Shown here piece by piece: positions 37,707-45,379 of a DNA stretch of 64,000 bases (the first letter of the stretch is position 1; each line of letters starts with the position of its first letter). The position numbers were made by a program, and so were the translations under genes. Source of the stretch: Vibrio tubiashii (GTDB lineage Bacteria > Pseudomonadota > Gammaproteobacteria > Enterobacterales > Vibrionaceae); assembly GCA_000775715.1 (NCBI GenBank), contig JRWQ01000001.1, positions 1-64,000 on the forward strand. The letters are read 5' to 3'. The notes beneath the pieces were generated by a model. It worked only from the letters and a program-made list of their open reading frames with translations, was not told the DNA's origin and ran no database searches.

Positions 37707-37724
37707 CCTACTGAGTTCAGTAGG
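37707..37724 (+). terminator. Possible terminator after the AraC gene
   Basis: CCTACTGA and TCAGTAGG form an 8-bp inverted repeat with only 2 nt between, followed by ACAATTTT. The short loop makes it weak as a terminator; a regulator-binding palindrome is the alternative. Confidence 0.35.
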
Positions 37725-37809
37725 ACAATTTTCCGTGATCAGCTTTCATATTGGGAACAAAAGTAGTAAAAAGTTGGCTCCGGTTTTGTAATTGCTTTGA
37801 GGAATAGTG

Positions 37810-38202
37810 ATGAACATTGGTGCGGTATCTAAGCTAACAGGTCTTTCAAGTAAATCTATCCGCTTATATGAAGATAAAGGGTTGATCACAGCCCCAATGC
37901 GCAGTGAGAGTGGCTATCGAGAGTATTCAGAGCAACATGTTGTGCAACTCAACCTAATATCGCGCGCGAAAAATGCCGGTTTTTCGTTGCTAGAGTGTAA
38001 AGACTTCGTACAACTGGCTTCGAACCCAAATCGTAAGAGCAGTGAGGTTAAATCCAAAGCAAAAGAGAAACTCAAAGAAGTCGAAACTAAAATTCGTGAA
38101 TTAAAAGAGATAGAAAAACAGCTGAAAAGTTGGATATCCGCTTGCCCGGGTAATTCTGGTAGCGAATGCCCAATTATTGAAGATCTGACTAAGAAAAGCT
38201 AA
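37810..38202 (+). CDS. cueR: Cu(I)-responsive MerR-family regulator CueR
   Basis: This 130-residue MerR protein has a helix-turn-helix near VSKLTGLSSKSIRLYE. The metal loop has Cys112 and Cys120 (ACPGNSGSECPI), and Ser77 is present; all three match the numbering I recall for E. coli CueR, where Ser77 marks monovalent metal sensing. The start is the ATG at 37810 after GAGGA; the GTG at 37807 is the longer option. No copA or cueO is adjacent, so the regulon must lie elsewhere. It sits between iron genes. Confidence 0.93.
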   Translation: MNIGAVSKLTGLSSKSIRLYEDKGLITAPMRSESGYREYSEQHVVQLNLISRAKNAGFSLLECKDFVQLASNPNRKSSEVKSKAKEKLKEVETKIRELKEIEKQLKSWISACPGNSGSECPIIEDLTKKS

Positions 38203-38208
38203 GGATAA

Positions 38209-38233
38209 AATGACCGACATCTAGCCGGTCATT
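38209..38233. terminator. Bidirectional terminator between cueR and vctC
   Basis: AATGACCG and CGGTCATT form an 8-bp stem with a 9-nt loop between the convergent cueR and vctC genes. It lacks long T tracts. Confidence 0.7.
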
Positions 38234-38245
38234 GGCGATCAATAA

Positions 38246-39001
38246 TTAATAGTAAGTGCACATCCGCTTGCCGTCACACTCAATGATGTTAAATGGCGTC
38301 TCATAAATAGCTTCAAGAACGTCTGCTTGAATAACCTCTTCTACACTTCCATGAGCAACGACTTTACCCTTCTTAAGCGCAATGATGGTATCTGAATAGC
38401 AGGCAGCGAAATTAATATCGTGTATGACCACCACCACGGCTTTCTCCATTTCATGAGCAAGGCGGCCAACGTTACGCATAATTTGCAATGAGTGCTTAAT
38501 ATCAAGATTGTTTAACGGCTCATCGAGGAACACATAATCGGTATCTTGAGCCATCACCATCGCGATAAAGGCAAGTTGCCTTTGACCACCACTTAGCTCA
38601 TCCAAATACTTGTGCTGGATCCCCGTGAGATCAAGGTATTCAATCGACTTATCAATCACGTGCTGATCTTGTTCGGTCAAATTGCCTTGCGAATAAGGGA
38701 AACGACCGAACGCTACCATTTCTCGCACCGTAAAGCGCATGGTAATGTTATTGGCTTGGCGTAATACTGCGAGCCTTTTCGCTAGCTCTTTAGTATCCCA
38801 CTGACTAAGCTCTTTGCAATCGATTAATACCTCTCCCTTATCGACGTTGACCAATCGACTAGCCATAGAGAGTAACGTGCTTTTACCCGCACCGTTTGGG
38901 CCAATAATCGAGGTGACTTTACCTTTAACAAACTCTGCACTCGCGCTGTCGACAACTGTCGATTGACCAAACATCTTGGTCAGGTTTTTCATAGAGATCA
39001 T
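38246..39001 (-). CDS. vctC: Siderophore ABC transporter ATPase (VctC-like)
   Basis: This 251-residue ATPase has Walker A GPNGAGKST, the Q-loop, signature LSGGQRQLAF, Walker B DYVFLDEP and the switch His in VVIHDINFA. It is the FepC-type energy component of a ferric siderophore importer. It is the last of four leftward genes in the order binding protein, permease, permease, ATPase, which is the vctPDGC order. The assignment of the vct name is by layout and sequence type, not alignment. Confidence 0.88.
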   Translation of the reverse strand: MISMKNLTKMFGQSTVVDSASAEFVKGKVTSIIGPNGAGKSTLLSMASRLVNVDKGEVLIDCKELSQWDTKELAKRLAVLRQANNITMRFTVREMVAFGRFPYSQGNLTEQDQHVIDKSIEYLDLTGIQHKYLDELSGGQRQLAFIAMVMAQDTDYVFLDEPLNNLDIKHSLQIMRNVGRLAHEMEKAVVVVIHDINFAACYSDTIIALKKGKVVAHGSVEEVIQADVLEAIYETPFNIIECDGKRMCTYY

Positions 39002-39008
39002 AATAGCC

Positions 39009-39959
39009 CTAAACGATTTTGTTACGCAGCAACATGTTCAAGAAGTAAATGCCGCCAATAAAGTTAATCACCACGCTGATCGTGGTCGAAAAGCCGAACA
39101 GATTTTCCACAATCCATTGACCGCTCAATAAACACGCTACCGAAATCAATGAAACACCGACAAGTAGTGTCTGGTGGTGGAATGATTTAAATAGCTCACG
39201 TGCTAAGTTAGTCACCAATAAACCAAAAAACATAATCGGTCCTATTAATGCAGTCGAAATAGCAATCAAGGCAGCGCTGAGCACTAGTACTTGTAAGGTC
39301 ACCTTTTTTACATCAACCCCAAGGCTTGTTGCGTTGTCTTTATCCAACCAAAAAACGTCGAGAGTTCGGTGCAATCGGTACAAGGCGAAGCTAATAGCAA
39401 GTAGCAAAGGTGCACATAAATAAACCAACTCGACCTTGACGTTGTTGAAGCTCGCAAACATATTTGCCTGAACTGATGCAAAATCATTTGGGTCCATCAA
39501 CATAATAAAGAATGAAGACAAGCTACCAAACAATTGACCCAATATGACGCCCAGCAGGAGTAGTACCATTAAGTTCTGACGTTCGCCACGAAAATAGAAG
39601 CTGAACAGCAAGAGTGAAAAGCCCAACATAACCACTACGGACAATCCGAAGTTGAAGTACGCGTTCAACGCTAGGCTACTCATCCCGCCAAGCATCACTA
39701 CCACCAGCACCTGAGTAAACAGATACAAGGCATCAAAGCCCATAATACTTGGCGTCAAAATGCGGTTGTTGGTAATAGTTTGAAAGACTAACGAAGACTG
39801 CCCTATCGCTATGCCCGCGATAATCATTGCCAATACTTTGGGAACTCGACGTGACAAAAAATACTCATAGTTGTCAGCATTCAAACCAATACCGATAAAT
39901 AGAAAGCAAAAAAGAACTGTGATTACGCAAAGGCTAACTAATATCGCTCGATCACGCAT
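39009..39959 (-). CDS. vctG: Siderophore ABC transporter permease 2 (VctG-like)
   Basis: This 316-residue FecCD-family permease has about nine membrane helices and the cytoplasmic coupling motif GPIMFFGLLVTNLAREL. Its start overlaps the preceding permease gene by 8 nt. It forms a heterodimer with VctD and docks the VctC ATPase. Confidence 0.87.
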   Translation of the reverse strand: MRDRAILVSLCVITVLFCFLFIGIGLNADNYEYFLSRRVPKVLAMIIAGIAIGQSSLVFQTITNNRILTPSIMGFDALYLFTQVLVVVMLGGMSSLALNAYFNFGLSVVVMLGFSLLLFSFYFRGERQNLMVLLLLGVILGQLFGSLSSFFIMLMDPNDFASVQANMFASFNNVKVELVYLCAPLLLAISFALYRLHRTLDVFWLDKDNATSLGVDVKKVTLQVLVLSAALIAISTALIGPIMFFGLLVTNLARELFKSFHHQTLLVGVSLISVACLLSGQWIVENLFGFSTTISVVINFIGGIYFLNMLLRNKIV

Positions 39960-40887
39960 GCTTATGCCCCTTTAAGATAAAGAAGATAAACACTGTGCCA
40001 CCAAGAATACTAATTATGGTTGAGATTGGGATTTCGTACGGAAAGATAATGATACGCCCTGCTAAGTCACAACAGAGTACGATGATGGCTCCAAGCGTCG
40101 CCGTTAACGGAATGTTCTTACGCAGGTTGTCGCCATAGAATCGACTAACTAGATTGGGGACAATCAAACCTAAGAATGGCAGCATGCCGACGATCATCAC
40201 AACAGCTGCCGACATGACTGAAACCAGCAACACACCGATAACCAAAACCTGTTGGTAGTTCAAACCAAGGTTGGTCGCAAAATCTTTACCTAAACCAACA
40301 GCCGAGATTCGAGCTGCATATAAGTAACTAAAAATCGCCACCGGGATTGCAATATAGAGTAGTTCATAATCACCCTGGAGTAGATTGGCGAAATTGGCGA
40401 CGGTCCAGCTTGATAAATTCTGCAGTGCATCGTATTTATAAGCCACAAACGTCGCAAGTGAGTCTATAACATTGCCGAAAATGATGCCTATTAGAGGGAC
40501 AAAAACAGCATTTTTAAATTGAATTCTGTTGATGAACTGAACGAACAGCAATGTCCCAGCCATTGACATAGCAAAGATAAGCCAGAGCTGATTTCCATTG
40601 CCAAACAGAACTAAACTGAGAACATACCCTAGCATGGCGCATTCTATGGTTCCTGAAGTGGAAGGAGAGGCAAACCTATTTTGACTGATTTGCTGCATGA
40701 TCAAGCCTGCAATACTCAGCCCTGCGCCCGCTAGCAACACCGCTACAAGACGAGGAATGCGACTGGTCCAAAATAGGTTCCAACTTGCTAGGTCACCCGC
40801 TATTAACGAAGCAATGTTTAACTGCCCAACACCAACGAACAGTGACGCTAAACTCAATATAATTAACGCCAACAATAACTTTTTCAC
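39952..40887 (-). CDS. vctD: Siderophore ABC transporter permease 1 (VctD-like)
   Basis: This FecCD-family permease of about 311 residues has the coupling motif GMLPFLGLIVPNLVSR. The reading frame extends to a TTG at 40917, but that codon lies in a strong hairpin. I favour the GTG at 40887 (VKKLLLALII), which is preceded by AAAAAGAGAAAACAA. It follows vctP after a terminator-like hairpin. Confidence 0.85.
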   Translation of the reverse strand: MKKLLLALIILSLASLFVGVGQLNIASLIAGDLASWNLFWTSRIPRLVAVLLAGAGLSIAGLIMQQISQNRFASPSTSGTIECAMLGYVLSLVLFGNGNQLWLIFAMSMAGTLLFVQFINRIQFKNAVFVPLIGIIFGNVIDSLATFVAYKYDALQNLSSWTVANFANLLQGDYELLYIAIPVAIFSYLYAARISAVGLGKDFATNLGLNYQQVLVIGVLLVSVMSAAVVMIVGMLPFLGLIVPNLVSRFYGDNLRKNIPLTATLGAIIVLCCDLAGRIIIFPYEIPISTIISILGGTVFIFFILKGHKHA

Positions 40888-40906
40888 TTGTTTTCTCTTT
40901 TTACGC

Positions 40907-40935
40907 AAAAGCCCCAAGCAATTTCTGCTTGAGGC
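40907..40935 (-). terminator. Attenuator hairpin between vctP and vctD
   Basis: On the minus strand GCCTCAAGCA and TGCTTGGGGC form a 10-bp stem with a 5-nt loop, followed by TTTT. It lies 22 bp after the vctP stop and within the leader of vctD. It could let a fraction of transcripts continue, giving more binding protein than permease; this role is inferred. Confidence 0.65.
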
Positions 40936-40957
40936 TAGGTTGTGTCTTTTCGTTGTT

Positions 40958-41872
40958 TTAGTTTGCTAAAGTGGTTACCGACTTCACATCGTCTATCATC
41001 TTCTCAGTCGCTCGGATACCCGCAGAAGACAAATACCAAGCATTGATGTCTAGGTAAGCCAACTTATTGTTCTGGTAAGCATTGGTCGATTTAACAAGGT
41101 CGTTCTCAAAGTCACGCTTTACCGTGCTCTCTTTACCCTTGTTGATTAAAATGTCTTTGTCGATGACAAGTAGTGTCGATGGGTTCTTTTCTCGGATAAA
41201 CTCGTAAGAAACAAGATCACCGTGACGGTTCTCTTTGATTCCTTCTACCGACTCTTTAAAGCCAAAATCCTTATAGATGGCCGAGAAACGTGACTGAGCG
41301 CCGAAAGTAGTCACGTTGCCTCCCGCACTCATCACGGTCAATGCATCGGTATTGTTTGCACTATTTGCAGCTTTGATCGCTTGGAACTGTTGATCTAACT
41401 GTTGAATTTTGTCTTCAACAAACTCTTGTTTATTGAACACCTTTGCTAGGTTGCGCCATTGTTGCTGCGTGCTCGTCCAGTAACCTTGCTTTGAATCGGC
41501 CGCGAACACAATAGTAGGGGCAATTTCGGCAAGTTCTTTATATTTACTCGCAGCTCTCGAACCGATAATAATGACGTCCGGTTTTTGAGTATAAATGGTT
41601 TCAAAATCTGGTTCGTGTAGGCTTCCGGCTGAGACAAAACTATAGTCACGGTATTCTGCCAGATAGTCGGGGAACATGCTGACCGTTGAAATGGCGACAG
41701 GTTCAACCCCAAACGCTTTGACCGTATCCAACGCAGCTAAGCCAATCACAACCACACGCTCTGGGGATGACTCTAATATGGTTTTGCCTTGCGCATGTTC
41801 AATCTCTATTACGTTGGCATTGGCACCGAATGCTAATAGGCCCATGGTCAATGCAACTACAGACAACTTCAT
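40958..41872 (-). CDS. vctP: Siderophore-binding periplasmic protein (VctP-like)
   Basis: This 304-residue protein has a short Sec signal peptide (to about residue 19) and an FecB/CeuE fold. His217 (in RHGDL) and Tyr280 (in AWYLSS) correspond to the CeuE His227/Tyr288 pair that completes the coordination of ferric tetradentate catecholates. This supports the VctP/CeuE group. It heads the vctPDGC operon and has a Fur-like box upstream. Ligand identity still needs testing. Confidence 0.88.
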   Translation of the reverse strand: MKLSVVALTMGLLAFGANANVIEIEHAQGKTILESSPERVVVIGLAALDTVKAFGVEPVAISTVSMFPDYLAEYRDYSFVSAGSLHEPDFETIYTQKPDVIIIGSRAASKYKELAEIAPTIVFAADSKQGYWTSTQQQWRNLAKVFNKQEFVEDKIQQLDQQFQAIKAANSANNTDALTVMSAGGNVTTFGAQSRFSAIYKDFGFKESVEGIKENRHGDLVSYEFIREKNPSTLLVIDKDILINKGKESTVKRDFENDLVKSTNAYQNNKLAYLDINAWYLSSAGIRATEKMIDDVKSVTTLAN

Positions 41873-41889
41873 TACTTAACTCCATAATT

Positions 41890-41908
41890 AATAATGCAAT
41901 CCATTATC
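41890..41908. promoter_or_regulatory. Fur-box-like site upstream of vctP
   Basis: Fourteen of 19 bases match the Fur consensus; the two ATAATG/CATTAT arms are intact (AATAATGCA and TCCATTATC). It starts 18 bp before the vctP ATG. Confidence 0.7.
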
Positions 41909-41982
41909 ATTTAGATTTGTAACAATGTCATCCGCTATTTACATAAATTACATTGCAAAGGATGGAGAATAGGATTGAGCGA

Positions 41983-42008
41983 CAAAAAAAGGAGCGATAA
42001 TCGCTCCT
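41983..42008 (-). terminator. Terminator of the S4-domain gene
   Basis: AGGAGCGAT and ATCGCTCCT form a perfect stem around one central base (effective loop 3 nt), followed on the minus strand by seven T residues. Confidence 0.88.
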
Positions 42009-42016
42009 CAAATGTT

Positions 42017-42433
42017 TTAGAAAAAGTCGATTGACGAGCGACCCTGCCCCTTCTTAGATTTAGATTTGCCAGTTTGGCGGGATTGGGAAGTATTGCTTTG
42101 ACGTTTATTTTTGCTTGGCTTAGATTGCTTGGCAGGTTTTTCTACTTTGTGTTGTTTCTCTTCGAGTGGTGTGACCGGTGCGTCACACACCACCACATAG
42201 TACTCTTGGTTGAACTCAAAAAAATCACCGTCATACATCTTGCGCCGTTTACGCGTTTCTAGTTCACCATTTACGGCGACGTAACCTTCAGAAATGAGAT
42301 GTTTTGCTTCTCCGCCACCGCCCACCAAATTGGCAATTTTGAACACTTTATATAGCTCTATTGGCTGCGAAGATACCTCTATGCCTATCGCTTCAATTTC
42401 TATCTCATCGCCTTGTTCATAATCTTCCGTCAT
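42017..42433 (-). CDS. S4-domain RNA-binding protein (YbcJ-like)
   Basis: This protein of about 138 residues has an S4 RNA-binding fold at about residues 18-75 (IELYKVFKIANLVGGGGEAKHLISEG, then VAVNGELETRKRRK). A low-complexity, Lys/Ser/Gln-rich basic tail follows. The YbcJ family is linked to ribosome or rRNA binding. I start it at the ATG at 42433 with AGGGA upstream; the longer frame to 42490 is not family-like. The long basic tail is an addition to the usual 70-residue form. Confidence 0.82.
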   Translation of the reverse strand: MTEDYEQGDEIEIEAIGIEVSSQPIELYKVFKIANLVGGGGEAKHLISEGYVAVNGELETRKRRKMYDGDFFEFNQEYYVVVCDAPVTPLEEKQHKVEKPAKQSKPSKNKRQSNTSQSRQTGKSKSKKGQGRSSIDFF

Positions 42434-42526
42434 GCGATCCCTTGTGTTCTGCTTATCATAAAAACAGAAGTGTAATCCCAATATTCTCATAAATAAACTA
42501 AAGTTAACATCAAGTATAAATGCTGA

Positions 42527-43336
42527 ATGGACGCTTACGTGGTAAGACTAACCGCAATACTCTTGCTCTGCACATGCTGGAGTAGCATTGCCGCTCAACC
42601 GCCGACTAAAGTCACTATTTATGGTGATGATGCATATCCGCCATACAGCTATCTAGAAGATGGGGAAGCGAAAGGCATTTACACGGAGATTCTACAAGCT
42701 GTGTTCAAAAAAATGCCCGACTACCGTGTCACCATAGAGCTTGTCCCGTGGAGACGTGGCTTGAAGTTGCTCGCTACAGGGGATGGATTTGCGCTCTTCC
42801 CACCCTATTCCTATGAATCTAATCGACAGTACATTTCCCCCTACTCTATCCCTATATTAAATGAGGAGGTAGTCGTATATTGCCAACCCAACAGTTTGAA
42901 AAACCGTCAATCAAACAACTGGCCCGGTGACTATTTTGGGCTTACCGTTGGAATTAATGAAGCATTCTCACTTGGGGGAAAAGCATTCTGGCAAGCCGTC
43001 AGGCAAGGTGACATTTTGTTAAAAGAGGGTAAGAGTAATCGAATCAATATTCTTAGCCTTTATAAAAAAAGAATCGATTGCTATATCAATGATCGCTTAT
43101 CTATATTGTGGGAAGTCAACTTACTTATCGATGAAGGATTAATCCCACCAAATTGGGGCCTGACGTTCGGCACTTCAATAAGTTCAGAACAAGGGTTTCT
43201 CGGCTTTAGTAATACTGCGAATGATAAATACCCTTATAAAGAGCGGTTCGTTGAACAATTTAATATTACACTTCAAGAACTTAAGCAAGAAGGTGGCGTC
43301 GACAAGATCATTTCAAATTTCCTGCAATCTAACTGA
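42527..43336 (+). CDS. Periplasmic substrate-binding protein (SBP_bac_3 family)
   Basis: This 269-residue protein has a signal peptide (cleavage near SIAAQ) and an amino-acid-binding-protein fold: GDDAYPPYSYLEDGEAKGIY, VPWRRGLKLL, then the C-terminal helices. No ABC permease is next to it, so it may bind a signal or act as an orphan receptor. The ribosome site is weak. The next gene on this strand is a response regulator, but no histidine kinase is nearby. Confidence 0.8.
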   Translation: MDAYVVRLTAILLLCTCWSSIAAQPPTKVTIYGDDAYPPYSYLEDGEAKGIYTEILQAVFKKMPDYRVTIELVPWRRGLKLLATGDGFALFPPYSYESNRQYISPYSIPILNEEVVVYCQPNSLKNRQSNNWPGDYFGLTVGINEAFSLGGKAFWQAVRQGDILLKEGKSNRINILSLYKKRIDCYINDRLSILWEVNLLIDEGLIPPNWGLTFGTSISSEQGFLGFSNTANDKYPYKERFVEQFNITLQELKQEGGVDKIISNFLQSN

Positions 43337-43367
43337 ACACTGACATCACTTACGCTCTTCTGACCGT

Positions 43368-43384
43368 TTTTCCAAGTTGGAAAA
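43368..43384. promoter_or_regulatory. Palindrome upstream of the response regulator gene
   Basis: TTTTCCAA and TTGGAAAA flank a single G, giving a 17-bp near-perfect palindrome. It lies 32 bp after the binding-protein stop and 106 bp before the response regulator start, so it could be an operator for the regulator or a weak terminator. Confidence 0.45.
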
Positions 43385-43489
43385 TCTCCTTTTCCGCTCT
43401 TTCCGACACATTTGTATTACTTTGTAACTATCAACACAGTGCATAAGACGCGCCTGTTCCTTCATAGCGATCAATAAGAGACAACAGAA

Positions 43490-44128
43490 ATGAAAACGAA
43501 CAATATGAATGTTCTTGTACTCGATAGCCAACCGATTATGCGCGAGGCAATTTCACAATTTGTTTTTGATAGTTTCAGCAACACTAATGTTTACCAAGCA
43601 GCGACGTCTTCTCTTGGTACGCAGTTGGTAAAAGCCCATGAGATTGACTTAGTTTTGCTTGATGTTGATTTAACAGGGTCAGACGGTTTTGAGTTTGTAC
43701 GTCGGGCTCGAGCACACGGCTACAAAGGGCGAATCCTATTTATCTCTAATAACCCTCACCCAATGTATTCGAGTACCGCAAGAAAGCTTGGCGCAAATGG
43801 GTATGTGACCAAGCAAGAGAGCACAGAAGTCATTCGCGAAGCGATGCTTAGAGTGGCTCAAGGCTACTCAGTTTTCAAACGCAATGAGGCTGAAAAGAAA
43901 CCCCGTTGCACCACTCTGTCAAACCGTGAAACTGTGGTCTTCAACTATTTAGTAAAAGGTTATAGCAATAAAAAAATCTCGGAAATTCTGTCACTCAGTT
44001 CAAAAACTATCAGCACCTATAAGTCACGTATTCTCGAAAAATACGAAGTTGATTCAATCGTTGAACTGATGCGACTGCAAAAATACGTGTATGTTGATGT
44101 GTCTGCACCTACAACAAATGCTGCTTAA
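43490..44128 (+). CDS. NarL/FixJ-family response regulator (orphan)
   Basis: This 212-residue regulator has a receiver domain (VLVLDSQP, phosphoacceptor Asp in LLDVDLTGSDG, Lys in VTKQES) and a C-terminal LuxR-type helix-turn-helix (LSNRETVVFNYLVKGYSNKKISEILSLSSKTISTYKSRILEKY). No sensor kinase is adjacent. Its 3' end overlaps the convergent LysR gene by 20 nt. Confidence 0.92.
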   Translation: MKTNNMNVLVLDSQPIMREAISQFVFDSFSNTNVYQAATSSLGTQLVKAHEIDLVLLDVDLTGSDGFEFVRRARAHGYKGRILFISNNPHPMYSSTARKLGANGYVTKQESTEVIREAMLRVAQGYSVFKRNEAEKKPRCTTLSNRETVVFNYLVKGYSNKKISEILSLSSKTISTYKSRILEKYEVDSIVELMRLQKYVYVDVSAPTTNAA

Positions 44129-44999
44129 GTTTGTCCGCTAACAAACGATGAAGGGGGTTGTCATGATTAACGAGTTTGTAATTGGCAACCACCGACATCG
44201 GATGTTCCGGTTGTAGATGCTTCGGTAATATTTCAATCGTATAGCCTGGCATTGCTTCTAAATGGTGGCTGGCGGGTAATAAAGTGGCGCATTCTAGCTC
44301 ATTGAGCACCTCGAATAGGCAGGTAATGTTATCGACCGTCGCGATTTTGTTTATGCTCATGCCATGTGCTTCTAGTGCTCGCTTTATCACCGCTTTTTTA
44401 TCTTGCCACCCTTTCATCTCCATAAGCACAAAGCGCATCTTGAGTTTGTCTTCCAAAGTGCGCTGTCCATATCCATCAGCACAGATTACCGCACCTTCCA
44501 GTTTACCGAGATGCTGTTGATAGATGGTCTTAGATAACTCAGGATTGAAGTACTGAATACCTATATCTAAGGTCTCTTCGTGAATATCTTGGACAGAAGA
44601 ATCTGACCAAGTGGTAATATGGACTTGAGCCTTAGGAAACATCTCAATTAAATCAATCAATAGTTTTTTGCCAACCAGATATTGGTAAAGACTAGGCAGA
44701 GCGATCACTATTGGCTTTTCGTAGCTAGCGGGGTCAAACTCTATCGGCTGAACAGCCTCATCAATCAGTTCCAACCCTTGAGTAACTTTAGGCAACAAGC
44801 TAAGGGTAAATTCTGTCGGTTCAAACTCAAATGTACTTCGAACGAACAGTTGATCGCCCAATTGCTCACGCAACTTAGCTAGGTGCTTACTTATAGCACT
44901 CTCAGTCTTACCTAGTTCTTTTGCGACGGGCCTAAGTTGACGATGTTTAACTAAAAGAGGGATGACCTTAAGTAGGTTAAGATCAAGCTGTGATTTCAT
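44109..44999 (-). CDS. LysR-family transcriptional regulator
   Basis: This 296-residue LysR protein has an N-terminal helix-turn-helix (RPVAKELGKTESAISKHLAKLREQ) and a C-terminal co-inducer domain. It overlaps the convergent response regulator by 20 nt at the 3' ends. The target genes are unknown; the upstream 380 bp contain palindromes and repeats that could be operators. Confidence 0.9.
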   Translation of the reverse strand: MKSQLDLNLLKVIPLLVKHRQLRPVAKELGKTESAISKHLAKLREQLGDQLFVRSTFEFEPTEFTLSLLPKVTQGLELIDEAVQPIEFDPASYEKPIVIALPSLYQYLVGKKLLIDLIEMFPKAQVHITTWSDSSVQDIHEETLDIGIQYFNPELSKTIYQQHLGKLEGAVICADGYGQRTLEDKLKMRFVLMEMKGWQDKKAVIKRALEAHGMSINKIATVDNITCLFEVLNELECATLLPASHHLEAMPGYTIEILPKHLQPEHPMSVVANYKLVNHDNPLHRLLADKLKQHLL

Positions 45000-45379
45000 A
45001 AACTTACCTATAATAAGTAACTCGATTTTACAAACCAGAAATAGTAAACCGATTACATACGTACGCAGACTTGACTAGCGTATACGTTGTTATATCCGCT
45101 AGACAATCTTTTCATGAACTAATCAGAAAAACCTTCATTTTTAGCGAGTTGCAGAATATAACATTTAGCGAGTCTGCAAAAAGTTCCAAACAAATAGCAA
45201 TAAATTTGCCCAGTCTGTGAGCAACCGTATAAATTTGTAATCCAATTGGATAATAATCCCACCGACCTGCTAGAGATCAAAACTCAATTGCTGTATTACT
45301 AACAAGATATCTCAACTTGAAGCACAGAATGTCAATTCTAAGCAGGTAAACCATTGCGTTTTCAGGAAGCTACCGATAA
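45000..45379. other. Intergenic region with repeats and a palindrome
   Basis: No gene. The sequence TTTAGCGAGTTGCA at 45140-45153 is repeated as TTTAGCGAGTCTGCA at 45164-45178. A 12-bp perfect palindrome ATCCAATTGGAT occupies 45240-45251. They may be operators for the LysR regulator (divergent) or for the c-di-GMP gene downstream. Confidence 0.45.
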
